64,000 nt of DNA from Rubripirellula tenax (GCF_007860125.1 NZ_SJPW01000001.1:434001-498000), one strand, 5' to 3'; shown: positions 50,586 through 60,291, numbered from the stretch's first letter. A program made the numbers and translations. The notes: generated by a model not told the origin, from the sequence alone.

Positions 50586-52136
50586 TTATTTGATTTCGAA
50601 CTTCTTGTAGTTGTCTTCAAACAGCTTCGCCAACTTGGCCGCGGCGATGTCATAGGTGTCACCCGACGCCCATGCGTCGCGTGGCCAAAGGATTTCGGAT
50701 GGCACGCCCACGCACTTCGTCGGCACTTCCAAACCGAACGTCGGGTCCGTTCGCGTTTCCGCATCGGCAAGCGATCCATCGTGGATCGCGTCAATGATCG
50801 CCCGTGTGTGCTTCAGACTCATTCGCTTGCCGACGCCGTGTGGACCACCGGCCCAACCCGTGTTGACCAACCATGCCTGGGCATGATGGGCGCGGATCTG
50901 GTTCGCCAACAACTCGGCATACTTCAACGGATGCCACATCAAGAACGCGGCCCCGAAACAGGCGCTGAACGTTGCCGTGGGTTCGTTGACGTTCATTTCC
51001 GTGCCCGCCGTCTTGGCCGTATAGCCGCTGACGAAATGGTACATCGCCTGTTCAGTCGTCAACTTCGACACCGGTGGCAGAACGCCAAACGCGTCGCACG
51101 TCAAAAAGATGATGTTCTTGGGGTGAGGACCGACGCAAGGAATCTTCGCGTTCTTGATGAACTCAATCGGGTAGGCGACGCGAGTATTTTCGGTGATCGA
51201 CGCGTCGTCGTAATTGACCTCATGCGTCGTCTCGTCGAAGACCACGTTCTCTAGCACCGCGCCGTAGCGAATCGCGTCAAAGATTTCCGGCTCGCTGTCC
51301 TTGCTCAAATGGATGACCTTCGCGTAACAGCCGCCTTCGATATTGAAGACGCCGTTTTCCGACCAACAATGCTCGTCATCGCCGATCAATTGCCGCGCCG
51401 GATCGGTCGACAACGTCGTCTTGCCCGTTCCCGACAAACCGAAGAACAACGTCAAGTCACCGGCGGCGGATTGATTGGCGCTGCAGTGCATGCTCAGCAC
51501 GCCCCGCTTAGGCATCAAGTAATTCATCACCGTGAAGACACCCTTCTTCATTTCGCCGGCGTACTGGGTGCCCAAGATGACGAATTCGCCCTGCTCGATC
51601 GACAAATCGATGCTTGTCGTGCTGGTCATCTGCGCGGTGTAGGGATTGGCGGGGAAAGCACCCGCGTTGAAGATCACGACATCGGGTTCGCCAAAGTTGG
51701 CCAATTGATCGGCGTCGGGACGGATCAACATATTGTTCATGAAAAGAGCGTGATAAGCACTCTCGGCGATCACACGCACCTTGATCCGGTGATCGGGATC
51801 CCAGCCGGCAAAACCGTCGAACACGTAAATCTGGTCGCGAGTATTCAGATAGTCGATCGCCCGTTGGCGGTTGATCGCGAACGATCGATCCGTCAATCGC
51901 ATGTTGATATCGCCCCACCAAATATCGGCTGACGAATCGGGATGATCAACGATACGTTTGTCTTTGGGGCTGCGGCCCGTTTTGTCACCGCTGCGCGTGG
52001 CAAGCGCACCCGACGCAGAAATCACCGCGTGTTGGCCAGTGATCGCGAACTCGTACAACCGGGCCGGCGTTGCGTTGTGGATGATGTCGGTTACATGAAT
52101 TCCGTATCCGGACAAATCAATGGGATTGACGCTCAT
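50586..52136 (-). CDS. pckA: Phosphoenolpyruvate carboxykinase (ATP)
   Basis: 516 residues from the ATG at 52136; a TTG 12 bp upstream is less likely. This is an ATP-type PEPCK, which converts oxaloacetate and ATP to PEP, CO2 and ADP in gluconeogenesis. Motifs are [12 protein letters not shown] (substrate Arg), [18 protein letters not shown] with the Lys-Lys active-site pair, [18 protein letters not shown] (P-loop), and LIGDDEHCW with the metal Asp pair. The C-terminal [16 protein letters not shown] and [14 protein letters not shown] are also typical. Length matches the family (about 520-540). It is followed on the minus strand side by element G. A phosphofructokinase with PPi motifs lies 8 kb away. 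Confidence 0.96.
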   Translation of the reverse strand: MSVNPIDLSGYGIHVTDIIHNATPARLYEFAITGQHAVISASGALATRSGDKTGRSPKDKRIVDHPDSSADIWWGDINMRLTDRSFAINRQRAIDYLNTRDQIYVFDGFAGWDPDHRIKVRVIAESAYHALFMNNMLIRPDADQLANFGEPDVVIFNAGAFPANPYTAQMTSTTSIDLSIEQGEFVILGTQYAGEMKKGVFTVMNYLMPKRGVLSMHCSANQSAAGDLTLFFGLSGTGKTTLSTDPARQLIGDDEHCWSENGVFNIEGGCYAKVIHLSKDSEPEIFDAIRYGAVLENVVFDETTHEVNYDDASITENTRVAYPIEFIKNAKIPCVGPHPKNIIFLTCDAFGVLPPVSKLTTEQAMYHFVSGYTAKTAGTEMNVNEPTATFSACFGAAFLMWHPLKYAELLANQIRAHHAQAWLVNTGWAGGPHGVGKRMSLKHTRAIIDAIHDGSLADAETRTDPTFGLEVPTKCVGVPSEILWPRDAWASGDTYDIAAAKLAKLFEDNYKKFEIK

Positions 52137-52199
52137 CGGGGGCACCAAAAAACAGACGAAGATGGGGGAAATGTGATTCGTCTGAGTCTAGCGCTGTTA

Positions 52200-53216
52200 T
52201 CAAACGCTGGCGACCCGGCGTCGACGTTTGCAAGCGATTGCCCCGCAAAATAAAAGTGCAATCCACGTCGACGGCTCCGGAACCGCTTGGACGGGCGTGG
52301 CAAACGTTGCGAACATGCGGGGTGCAGGAACCGAGGGTGAACCGGCCGCAAGAAACGAGGTTTGCGATGTGAATCCCGTGTTGGTCAAGTGGACGTTGCT
52401 GTCCGTGCCGGTGGTCAACAAGTTGCCATTGACGTCGATATCGATGTCGTACAAATCGTTCGCACCGATGATGCTTAAAGAACCAACAACTGCGCCGCTG
52501 GCGTCCAGCCTCAAAACCGAGCCGGTGCCGATCACGGCAAACATGTTACCAGTCCCATCGGCCGCGACGCCGCGAAGGCTCATCGCTTGCGTCGCGCTGG
52601 GCAAAACGATTTGGTCAACCCTGGCCAAACTGTTGGGATCGTAAACGTTGATGTGCCCCGGTGACGCCGTTGCGGCCGGCGATTCGGTACCGAGCGCATA
52701 CAGTCGACCATCGGCGCCAAAGGTCAAATCGTTGGCAATGAAATCCGTTCCGAAACGAGTGGTCGCGAACCCATTGCCCGCCTCGAACCGAATGATCCCC
52801 TTCTCGTTGCGTGCACCGATCGGCGCATCGGCAACAAAGACGTTGGACCCGATCGCTGCGATACCGCCTCGATTGGTCGCATTGGCCGACGCGAAACCCG
52901 TGCCGGGTCCATTTCGGTCGACTTGAGCACTGGTGACCTGATTGATGGTCGACAACGACGGAGTGAACGTGCCGTTGAAGACGTGCATGTTGCCGATCGT
53001 ATCGACGACAAGATCGCGAGGTACGTCGGACGACCCTGCGCCCGCGGCCGGCGACACGGCAAAACTCTGCACGAACACGCCGCTGGTCGAGAATTCGCGA
53101 ATGCTGCTGGTCGTTTGGTCCATCACCAGGATGTTGCCGGGCGTTACCACCGCAGCCGTTGCAGGCCCTGCAAGCGACGCAATTGTCAACAAACAAGCGA
53201 AATATCGAGCAATCAT
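52200..53216 (-). CDS. PEP-CTERM sorting-signal protein, propeller-like
   Basis: 338 residues from the ATG at 53216 with signal peptide MIARYFACLLTIASLAGPATAA; the frame continues to 53258 without conservation. The body is rich in NHL/propeller-like short strands (GNILVMDQTTSSIREFSTSG, GNMFAVIGTGSVLRLDASG). The C-terminus has VPEPSTW, a hydrophobic stretch and then KRRRR, the PEP-CTERM signal that directs proteins to an exosortase for surface anchoring or export. No exosortase gene is in the window. Substrate and role are unknown. It lies between pckA and the DUF1573 gene, all on the minus strand. Confidence 0.8.
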   Translation of the reverse strand: MIARYFACLLTIASLAGPATAAVVTPGNILVMDQTTSSIREFSTSGVFVQSFAVSPAAGAGSSDVPRDLVVDTIGNMHVFNGTFTPSLSTINQVTSAQVDRNGPGTGFASANATNRGGIAAIGSNVFVADAPIGARNEKGIIRFEAGNGFATTRFGTDFIANDLTFGADGRLYALGTESPAATASPGHINVYDPNSLARVDQIVLPSATQAMSLRGVAADGTGNMFAVIGTGSVLRLDASGAVVGSLSIIGANDLYDIDIDVNGNLLTTGTDSNVHLTNTGFTSQTSFLAAGSPSVPAPRMFATFATPVQAVPEPSTWIALLFCGAIACKRRRRVASV

Positions 53217-53289
53217 CGGCGTGACTCGGGGTGGGCGGGGACACAAGCGAGGCCCCATTCTACTCCGTCACGACACCCACGGGGGCGAT

Positions 53290-54309
53290 TCAGGGCGAGA
53301 CCGTGCCCGTCACGATGCACGTGGCCGACTTGCCGCCCGACAGACTGGTGACGATCCGAATTTCTTGAGAAATCGGCTCGGTCGAGCCGTCACCGGTGTA
53401 AACCAATTTGACCATATGTAGCTTCTTGGAACCGACAGGCACCTCGAACTGGAACCGCTCGTCGGCGCATTCCACGTCACTGATTTCGAACGGCTCGTCA
53501 CCGCGAACGATCAACTTCTTTTCCGCCGAACCTTCGGCCGTTGTCGTGCCCAGACTTACCGCCTCGGGCGAGATGCTGACCGTCGGACGAACTCGGCCCG
53601 AGATCGCCATTTCGGTCGTTGGAAAGCTGCGATCGTTGCTGATCAACGTCAAGCGTTCGCGAATGTCGCCCTCGGACATGTCGCCGTTCATCCGGACCGC
53701 CATGCGATAACGGACTTGGCCCGATGTTCGCTCGGCGGGCTCCAGCCGGACGCGAAGATCGCTGCAGTGGCTGCGGACGTCTAGGATTTCCCAGTCGGTG
53801 TTTCCGTTGTGGGTGATCATCACCTCACGCTCCCGTTCTTCCCCGGACGGAACTTCGCCAAAGGCAACTTCCGGCGGGTCGAACGTGATGTCCGTGCGAA
53901 TGAAACCACTGACCTTCAATTGGACTTCCGCGTACTTCGGACGATCGAAAACGACCGTGATCGTCGCCGCTTTTTGACCGATGAACGTGCTGGTATTAAA
54001 CGTCGCCACGACTGACGCTTTTTCATGCGTCTTCAAGGTATCGGCCGACAACGTCGGTGTCGTGCATCCACAGCTGGTGCGGACGGCCGCGACGTGGACT
54101 TCTTCGTTGTAGATGTTCGTGAAATCGAAGTGATATTCGCACTTCGTGCCCCGGCCCACGGTTCGAAAATCGTGGGTTTTGACTTCGAACATCTTGTCCG
54201 CGTAGTTATCGGCCGTTGCAATGTTTGCGAACCCGACGATGCCTAGGACCATCGTCGCAGCAATCAACCAAGCGGGTGAGATTCGAAAACAACAAGAACG
54301 CACCATCAT
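53290..54309 (-). CDS. DUF1573 exported protein
   Basis: 339 residues with a signal peptide (WLIAATMVLGIVGFANIATAD). DUF1573 is seen at about 45-150 (FDFTNIYNEEVHVAAVRTSCGCTTPTLS), where the CGC cysteines are characteristic; two further weaker beta domains follow (VAFGEVPSGEEREREVM, SPEAVSLGTTTAEGSAEKK). The family is common in exported proteins of planctomycetes and Bacteroidetes; the function is unknown. Two methionines at the start (54309 and 54306) are possible. The gene lies on the same strand as maf, 86 bp downstream of it. Confidence 0.85.
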   Translation of the reverse strand: MMVRSCCFRISPAWLIAATMVLGIVGFANIATADNYADKMFEVKTHDFRTVGRGTKCEYHFDFTNIYNEEVHVAAVRTSCGCTTPTLSADTLKTHEKASVVATFNTSTFIGQKAATITVVFDRPKYAEVQLKVSGFIRTDITFDPPEVAFGEVPSGEEREREVMITHNGNTDWEILDVRSHCSDLRVRLEPAERTSGQVRYRMAVRMNGDMSEGDIRERLTLISNDRSFPTTEMAISGRVRPTVSISPEAVSLGTTTAEGSAEKKLIVRGDEPFEISDVECADERFQFEVPVGSKKLHMVKLVYTGDGSTEPISQEIRIVTSLSGGKSATCIVTGTVSP

Positions 54310-54395
54310 TCCATACCGGTGTTAGTGGAGGGAAAACTTCATCACGCAACAGACTTGAGCGTCTGGGTAAGACAGGTTAGCAAATTTGACCAAAA

Positions 54396-55070
54396 TTACC
54401 CAGGCGGTTCGGTTATTCCGGTAATAACGGTTTCGGCAATTGAGTCGAACTTTTCCAGTAATTCTGCCAAACGCTCCATCGGCAGGCCCACCACGTTGCT
54501 CTCGCTGCCCTCACCGACGATCGACAACCAATCGTTGCCGTCCTGATACCCGAACGCGCCGGCCTTGCCCTCCCAAAGCATCGAATCCAGATAGCCCTCC
54601 AGCATCGAATCGCTCAGCGGTTGCATCATCAGCTCCGTTCGCACGACGTCAACGGTGCACTTTTGAAGTTTCACGGACCAGATACAGACGCCCGTATAGA
54701 CATCGTGGCGACGCCCACTCAACAACCGCAACGTCGCCTCGGCGTGATCCTGGTCGCGCGGCTTGCCCAAAATCTGGCCCACGCACGACGCGACCGTGTC
54801 CGCCGCAATGATCAATCCATTGTCAACTTTTGTGGCCACATCGGCGGCTTTCCGGTACGCATAACGGGCAACCATTTCGGGCGCCGTTTCGCGGCTGCAC
54901 ATCCCACACTCGGCTTCGTCGGATGCAACGATCACCGAAAAATCGTAGCCCGCCGCTTTCATCAATTGCGCACGTCGCGGCGACCCGCTGGCCAAAATGA
55001 TCGGCTCGTCGGTGGGAAGCGTCGCGTGAGGCAAATCACGCATCAATGGCAAGTCTTCAGAAGCAGACAT
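54396..55070 (-). CDS. maf: Maf-family nucleoside triphosphate pyrophosphatase
   Basis: 224 residues from the ATG at 55070. The typical Maf beginning IILASGSPRRAQLMKAAGYDF and AADTVASCVGQILGKP are present; the Asp in AADTV, the Arg pair and the Lys of the GKP turn form the active site that hydrolyses non-canonical dTTP/UTP/CTP analogues (house-cleaning), linked to septum control in other bacteria. C-terminal GKAGAFGYQDG and VVGLPMERL match the family. The frame extends to 55103 but without conserved sequence. It precedes the DUF1573 gene on the minus strand and follows the DUF3467 gene with a 45-bp gap. Confidence 0.92.
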   Translation of the reverse strand: MSASEDLPLMRDLPHATLPTDEPIILASGSPRRAQLMKAAGYDFSVIVASDEAECGMCSRETAPEMVARYAYRKAADVATKVDNGLIIAADTVASCVGQILGKPRDQDHAEATLRLLSGRRHDVYTGVCIWSVKLQKCTVDVVRTELMMQPLSDSMLEGYLDSMLWEGKAGAFGYQDGNDWLSIVGEGSESNVVGLPMERLAELLEKFDSIAETVITGITEPPG

Positions 55071-55115
55071 AGAGCGGAAACTACTTGAGATCACACAGGT
55101 CAACGAGCGAACCGA

Positions 55116-55829
55116 TCACGCCGTCGGAGGCGTGGGCGGCGGCGGATCATCACCGGGCGGCGGCGGCAGAGGCGATTCACCGGGCGGTGAATTTGGACCC
55201 TGATTATTCGGATCCTGTGTATTCGGATCCTGTGCGTTGGGCAAATTCGGTGGCGGATTTTGTCCTCCGCCGTGTTGCCGTTGTTCCAACTGCTTGACCG
55301 CGCCGCGCAGCGAATCGAGCAACCGTGGCACTTGCCCGGCCGCAACGAAGACTCGTGCACTGACGGCGGACTGCGGAAAGAAACTGGTCAAGAAATCCAA
55401 ACCAAATTCGCTGGCACCGTGACCGATCATCACTCCGTTGGCATACACGCCGCTTAGAACTTCATCGGGCAACTTCAAGTCGTCGTAAATTTCTTGCGGC
55501 GACGGACGACGCTGATTCGGATCGGGCGGAACAACCGGCGGCGCCGATGGTGCCCCGAAGCGCTGTTTGTACAGTTCCAAATTCGTATTCAACGCCTCGA
55601 TGAATTGTGGCATCACCGGATGCGGAATCACGACGCGTTTGGCCACCTTATGAGGACGTCCGATCGTTTGCAAAAAATCGACCACGTACTCACTGGGCCC
55701 CGTCATCACGATCGCGCCGGTGCTGAAACATCCATCCGCAACGCCGTCCGGCACACGTGCTCGAACGGCCGGATTGTTGTCACCCGATTCGGGTCGCCCA
55801 GGAGACGGCAGGTTGGAATCCGATGTCAT
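55116..55829 (-). CDS. DUF3467 family protein (two repeats)
   Basis: 237 residues from the ATG at 55829. Two related segments of about 60-70 residues are visible: CFSTGAIVMTGPSEYVVDFL (about 35-54) to LNTNLELYKQRFG, and GVYANGVMIGHGASEFGLDF (about 128-147) to LRGAVKQLEQRQ. This is the pattern of DUF3467, small planctomycete/Bacteroidetes proteins of unknown function. The C-terminus is a low-complexity Asn/Pro/Gln tail ending in PPPP-type runs. No signal peptide is present. It lies 45 bp upstream of maf on the same strand. Confidence 0.8.
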   Translation of the reverse strand: MTSDSNLPSPGRPESGDNNPAVRARVPDGVADGCFSTGAIVMTGPSEYVVDFLQTIGRPHKVAKRVVIPHPVMPQFIEALNTNLELYKQRFGAPSAPPVVPPDPNQRRPSPQEIYDDLKLPDEVLSGVYANGVMIGHGASEFGLDFLTSFFPQSAVSARVFVAAGQVPRLLDSLRGAVKQLEQRQHGGGQNPPPNLPNAQDPNTQDPNNQGPNSPPGESPLPPPPGDDPPPPTPPTA

Positions 55830-55954
55830 GCGGTAAAGTTGGGAAAGAGAAGACGGTCGGCAAGGGTCTGGCCCCATTCTAGGCGCTCGGTCCAAACGTC
55901 TACACCCCGCCTAGCATTCCGAGGCAGCTTGGTTTTTCGAGATGCCTCACAAAC

Positions 55955-56065
55955 GGGCCACCCTACATGGCCCCGCGACTCTGCGAGCGGGACGTAAGCT
56001 GCAAAATAGCTTTTGGATCAAAGTACACCCTGCGAACGGAGTCGCAGTGCCACGTAGGGTTGCCC
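55955..56065 (+). repeat. Palindromic repeat family 1, copy C
   Basis: 111 bp, plus orientation. Terminal repeats GGGCCACCCTACATGG (55955-55970) and CCACGTAGGGTTGCCC (56050-56065) pair at 14 of 16 positions. Internal features match the other copies: CGCGAC...GCGAGCGGG, AGCTGCAAAATAGCTT, and TGCGAACGGAGTCGCA. It ends 21 bp beyond the stop of the ABC-2 permease gene, which is on the opposite strand. Confidence 0.8.
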
Positions 56066-56086
56066 GTGAAATCCTGAGCTTGATTT

Positions 56087-57691
56087 TCAAGAAGGCGACG
56101 TCGACGGTTTTTCCAATTCTTGTTTCACCCGCTCTGGCATCGCCGTGCGACGAGGCATCACGATCCCCGGTGACGCCATGACGGTGGCGAAGAACCCGAT
56201 CGTAACAAACACCAAAATCGTTTCAACGATGTAGTTCGTGTTGGATCGATCAAGAATCTGGCCCAACGTCCACACCCAATTCGTGATCTGCCACGGCGAG
56301 TATGCATATGAACGATAGTCGTTGTAGTGCAGACCGATCGAATACGGCACGAGCGCCGCCAACATCGCCACGGCAATCATGGCTGCCAAACCGACTTCGA
56401 CACGCGGGTGGTTGCGTATGCGAACCGCCGCGACCACCCAACGAACGATCGTCAAAAAACCGACCAAGTATGCCGAGTAGGCGACGCACAACCGGCTGAG
56501 CATCGAAATTGCGGACCGGGGCGCAAACGAGTTAAAAACGGCTTGCTCAGCGGCCAACTGAATCACCAAAGCTATGGCGATGTTGACGATAAAAATCGTC
56601 ACGACCGAAAACACCAATCCGCTGACGGGCCCGGGCGTTAACCAAGTCAAAAACATCCGAGCCAACAAACTGCTAGGCAATTCTCGTCGAATGCGCGGAG
56701 TGATGGTCGACGACTCGGCCACCATCATGCTGCCTGTGACCGTCCAAAGCCCGGCCAAGAACAACGCCAACATGAACGACAAACCGATACCGACTTCTTC
56801 CAGCATCCGAATGCCCAACACCGCCACACCTAGAACCACCGTCGTTAAAAACAGCAACGAGACTCGCAAATGAGTCGATCGGTTTTCGCTCTCGGGAGTC
56901 AACTGGGCCGCCGTTGCGGTCAGCAACAAATGGCCGATCGCGAAAGCAACCAACAACGTCGCGATGACGGCAAACAACATGCCGTTGGCTGACATCGGAT
57001 TGCCTTCCAAGATCATGCTGATGACCATGTAAGCTAATCCCCATTCCGCACCTAGCAACAACATCATCACCGCCAACAGCGTCGTGATGCGTCCCGTCCG
57101 CGTTCGCGCAAGTGGCGCAAAAAATAACGCCACGATCGTCAACACGATCCCGGCAACCAATAAGATCCCCATGATCAAAAGCGTCGTCGGCAGATCGACG
57201 CCTCGCAGCGTGTACGCGTACGCGACGCACGGAAATAGCGCGACGAAGTAAAGCAACATCTGCAACATCGCGCTGGCCAACTTCCCAAGCACAATTTGCC
57301 ACGGACTTAGCACCGTGATCGAAAGCAACTCCAACGTGCCATCATCGATCTCGCCCTCAAGCGATCGGTAAGCCGCCAGGGGAACGACGACCAACATCGG
57401 CAATGCCAACACCAAGTAGTATCCGATCAGCATCCGGGGAGCCGACGGCGACGTGTAGATCTGCGGCATCATCGAAAGGCTGCCGATAATCGTCCACGCA
57501 AGCGCCGCAACCAACAACACCGAAAACGTGCCGACAAACTGACGACTCTTCAACGCTTGCCGCGTCTCTTTCACCAAAATCGGATTCAACGAATCGCCGA
57601 TCCGTTCGCACCACGCGTCCAGCCGATCCAGTCGGCTAGGCGTCGGCGGGACCGGAATTTCCGTGGCAAGAGTTGTCATGGGAGATGCCAT
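56087..57691 (-). CDS. ABC-2 type transporter permease-like protein
   Basis: 534 residues with about 12 hydrophobic helices (for example LVLALPMLVVVPLAAYRSLEGEIDDG, where the acidic EGEIDDGTLEL segment after a helix is typical of ABC-2 permeases). The N-terminus reads ILVKETRQALKSRQFVGTF. It would export a substrate with a separate ATP-binding subunit; no ATPase gene is adjacent, so partner and substrate are unknown. The ATG at 57691 is used; a second ATG at 57679 is possible. The C-terminal tail is polar. It is divergent from the DUF2059 gene, with about 260 bp between the starts. Confidence 0.75.
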   Translation of the reverse strand: MASPMTTLATEIPVPPTPSRLDRLDAWCERIGDSLNPILVKETRQALKSRQFVGTFSVLLVAALAWTIIGSLSMMPQIYTSPSAPRMLIGYYLVLALPMLVVVPLAAYRSLEGEIDDGTLELLSITVLSPWQIVLGKLASAMLQMLLYFVALFPCVAYAYTLRGVDLPTTLLIMGILLVAGIVLTIVALFFAPLARTRTGRITTLLAVMMLLLGAEWGLAYMVISMILEGNPMSANGMLFAVIATLLVAFAIGHLLLTATAAQLTPESENRSTHLRVSLLFLTTVVLGVAVLGIRMLEEVGIGLSFMLALFLAGLWTVTGSMMVAESSTITPRIRRELPSSLLARMFLTWLTPGPVSGLVFSVVTIFIVNIAIALVIQLAAEQAVFNSFAPRSAISMLSRLCVAYSAYLVGFLTIVRWVVAAVRIRNHPRVEVGLAAMIAVAMLAALVPYSIGLHYNDYRSYAYSPWQITNWVWTLGQILDRSNTNYIVETILVFVTIGFFATVMASPGIVMPRRTAMPERVKQELEKPSTSPS

Positions 57692-57954
57692 TCGAGAACG
57701 CGACTATCCAAATTCGATCAACGGTGGTTGATTGTGCCACGCCCCAAGCCGCTGTGCCACTACGGAGACCAGCCGTCCAGGGTAGACCCCCGCATGGTTC
57801 GGCTCTCGGATGCCAAATCACACATTCAACGACGGGAATCGTCGCAGCGGCAAACCCATCCGGCTACAATCGGGGTGCAACGACCCATCCGGGACCGCGC
57901 TCCCCCAATCCCCCAACTCGCGGCGACCGCGAGCCGACAACCTCAAAGGCTTCC

Positions 57955-58539
57955 ATGAAGACTCGACTGACTTTCGCATTGTGTATCGCCTTGGCGAACG
58001 CCTCATTCTCGATCGCCCAAGACGCTGCGCCCGTTGCCGATGCGCCCGTTGCCGATGCGCCCGTTGCCGATAAGACTGCTGCCGTCGCAACCGCCAATGA
58101 TTCCAGCGCCGACGCGCCGCAAGATTCACATGCCGCCGCGATCGAAGAATTCTTGGTCACGATGCGAATGGAAGAAACCACGCGCCGCAGCATTGACCAA
58201 ATGCTGGCCATGCAGATTCAGCAGAACCCGCAGATGGAAATGTTTGCCGATGTGATGAAGGCGTTTCTGCAAAAACACCTTTCGTTTGACAAAATCAAAG
58301 GCGAGATGATCACCATCTATCGCGACACGTTTACCGAAGATGAAATCCGTCAACTGACCGCGTTCTATCAAACGCCCGTCGGTCGAAAAGCCGCCGAACG
58401 CTTGCCAGCCCTGGCCGCCGCCAGCGCCCAAATCGGTGGCAAGCGAGTCCAAGCCAACATGGCCGAACTGCAAGCAGCCATGGCCAAAAAGCAAGCCGAA
58501 ATGCAAGCCGAAGGCATTAAAGAAATCGCGCCCGAATAG
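57955..58539 (+). CDS. DUF2059-domain exported protein
   Basis: 194 residues from the ATG at 57955. A signal peptide (LTFALCIALANASFSIAQ) is followed by a three-fold APVAD repeat encoded by 15-bp tandem copies, then the DUF2059 domain at about 65-170: FLVTMRMEETTRRSIDQML, MEMFADVMKAFLQKHL, FTEDEIRQLTAFYQTPVGRKAAERLP. The last part is helical with QAAMAKKQAEMQ. DUF2059 is found in exported proteins of unknown function, sometimes linked to envelope or adhesion. The open frame extends upstream to 57673 but has no signal peptide, so the internal start is used. Repeat copy F follows 9 bp after the stop. Confidence 0.82.
   Translation: MKTRLTFALCIALANASFSIAQDAAPVADAPVADAPVADKTAAVATANDSSADAPQDSHAAAIEEFLVTMRMEETTRRSIDQMLAMQIQQNPQMEMFADVMKAFLQKHLSFDKIKGEMITIYRDTFTEDEIRQLTAFYQTPVGRKAAERLPALAAASAQIGGKRVQANMAELQAAMAKKQAEMQAEGIKEIAPE
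58027..58071 (+). repeat. 15-bp in-frame tandem repeat, three exact copies
   Basis: GCGCCCGTTGCCGAT occurs at 58027, 58042 and 58057, giving APVAD three times at the mature N-terminus of the DUF2059 protein. It is a recent slippage repeat. Confidence 0.9.
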
Positions 58540-58548
58540 TCGCCAAGA

Positions 58549-58634
58549 GGCGAGAAAAAAGTGCCCGACCCCTTTTGTGCAAAGCAACGGAACGGCCGGT
58601 TCCCGGCCAAAGGGGTCGGACACTTTTTCTCGCC
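58549..58634 (+). repeat. Palindromic repeat family 2, copy F
   Basis: About 86 bp with nearly perfect arms: 58549-58576 (GGCGAGAAAAAAGTGCCCGA start) pairs with 58609-58634. The core is GCCGGTTCCCGGCC, as in copy E at 36917. It begins 9 bp after the stop of the DUF2059 gene. No coding frame. Confidence 0.85.
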
Positions 58635-58727
58635 GGCGTTTCGCCTTTCATGCTGACCTTCCCCAGTGTCAAAACGTTTGCAAAATCTGAGCGACGGATT
58701 GGCGAGTATCCCAACCGATCGCTCAAG

Positions 58728-60263
58728 ATGAAACTTCTTTGCTTCCTCGCGTTCCTGGTCACACTGGCTTTTGGCGCGTCCCATCGCGTATTCGCCCAAT
58801 CTCCAGGGAACGCGGCGCCGATGAACGTGGTGTTCGTCCTTTGTGACGACCATCGGTTCGATTGCTTTGGCGCCGCCGGCCATCCGTTCTTGGAAACGCC
58901 ACACATCGATTCGCTGGCCCGCGACGGAGCGATGTTGACGCGTGCCTACGTGACCACGTCGCTGTGTTCGCCCAGTCGTGCGTCGATTCTGACCGGTCAA
59001 TACGCGCACAACCACCGCGTCGTCGACAACTACCACCCCGTCGATCCGACTCTAGTGTTCTTCCCCCAACGACTGCAAGCATCGGGCTACCAAACCGCAT
59101 TCGTGGGCAAATGGCACATGGGTGGCGAAGTCGACGATCCCCAGCGAGGGTTCGACCACTGGATATCGTTCAAGGGCCAAGGCACCTATTGGCCCGACGG
59201 ACACGGGACCACGCGTGAAGTGCCTCAAACCACGTACGACGGGTTGAACGTGAATGGGAAACGCGTCGAACAAAAGGGCTACATCACCGACGATTTGACC
59301 GACGAAGCGATCGACTGGATCGATAAAACCGATCGATCGAAGCCTTTCTTTTTGTACGTCAGCCACAAAGCCGTCCATGCCGATTTCGTTCCGGCCGATC
59401 GCCACCGCGGTCGCTACGAGAACGAAAAACTGCCAATCGAAATCCCAACCGTCGCAGCGATGGACGCCGGGAACATGCCGATGTGGGTCCGCAACCAACG
59501 CAATTCGCGTCACGGCGTTGACTTCGGTTACAACCTGAAGGACTTTTCGCCGGAAGTCTATTACCGCCGCTACTGCGAATCTTTGTTGGCAGTCGATGAC
59601 GGTGTCGGCCGTTTACGCAAGCACTTGTCCGATCGGGGTTTGGCCGAAAACACTTTGTTCATTTACATGGGTGACAACGGGTTCCAGTTCGGCGACCACG
59701 GCCTGATCGACAAGCGAGTCGCCTATGAAGCCAGCGCAAAGGTGCCGCTTTTGATGGTCGCGCCCGGACGAGTTCCCGCGGGAACCGTCTTCAACGACCT
59801 GGTCGGGAACATCGACATCGCACCCACCATCTTGGATGCCACGGGAACCGATCGACTTGAAAACGTCGACGGCCAAAGCTTTTGGAATTCGCTATGCGGC
59901 AACGCGGACAAATCCACGTCACGAGAATCGTTGCTCTACGAATACTACTGGGAACGCAACTATCCCCACACGCCGACGCTGCACGCAATCATCGGCGGTC
60001 GATGGAAATACATCCGCTGTCACGGACTGTGGGATCGCGACGAACTGTACGACCTGGAAGCGGACCCCGGCGAAATGAACAACCTGATCGATGCACCGGA
60101 GCACGCACAGCGTATCGCCAGCATGAACGAAGAACTGTGGTCGATGATTCAGTCCACCAACGGCAACGAAATGCCGCTGTTGGAAGATCGCGGACCCCTG
60201 TTCCCGCTGCGCGATTCAAGAAAGTCGAAACAGGCGGCGTTCCCCGCCGAATTCATCGATTAG
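58728..60263 (+). CDS. Sulfatase (formylglycine type), exported
   Basis: 511 residues from the ATG at 58728, giving a signal peptide MKLLCFLAFLVTLAFGASHRVFAQ. The frame opens at 58575 inside repeat F and is not used. The sulfatase core has LCDDHRFDC (metal Asp pair), then C80-SPSRASILTG, the CxPxR motif whose Cys is converted to formylglycine, FVGKWHMGG and MGDNGFQFGDHGL. Such enzymes remove sulfate from sulfated polysaccharides; the substrate is not predictable. No dedicated maturase (true FGE or anSME) is in the window. The C-terminal part is long (about 400-511), with LYDLEADPGEMNNL typical of the family. Confidence 0.92.
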   Translation: MKLLCFLAFLVTLAFGASHRVFAQSPGNAAPMNVVFVLCDDHRFDCFGAAGHPFLETPHIDSLARDGAMLTRAYVTTSLCSPSRASILTGQYAHNHRVVDNYHPVDPTLVFFPQRLQASGYQTAFVGKWHMGGEVDDPQRGFDHWISFKGQGTYWPDGHGTTREVPQTTYDGLNVNGKRVEQKGYITDDLTDEAIDWIDKTDRSKPFFLYVSHKAVHADFVPADRHRGRYENEKLPIEIPTVAAMDAGNMPMWVRNQRNSRHGVDFGYNLKDFSPEVYYRRYCESLLAVDDGVGRLRKHLSDRGLAENTLFIYMGDNGFQFGDHGLIDKRVAYEASAKVPLLMVAPGRVPAGTVFNDLVGNIDIAPTILDATGTDRLENVDGQSFWNSLCGNADKSTSRESLLYEYYWERNYPHTPTLHAIIGGRWKYIRCHGLWDRDELYDLEADPGEMNNLIDAPEHAQRIASMNEELWSMIQSTNGNEMPLLEDRGPLFPLRDSRKSKQAAFPAEFID

Positions 60264-60291
60264 CGAATTCATTGACGAAGAAACCCCACGG

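Noticed and set aside
58575-58727. Longer sulfatase N-terminus starting at 58575
   Set aside because: It would begin inside repeat element F; the ATG at 58728 gives a proper signal peptide.
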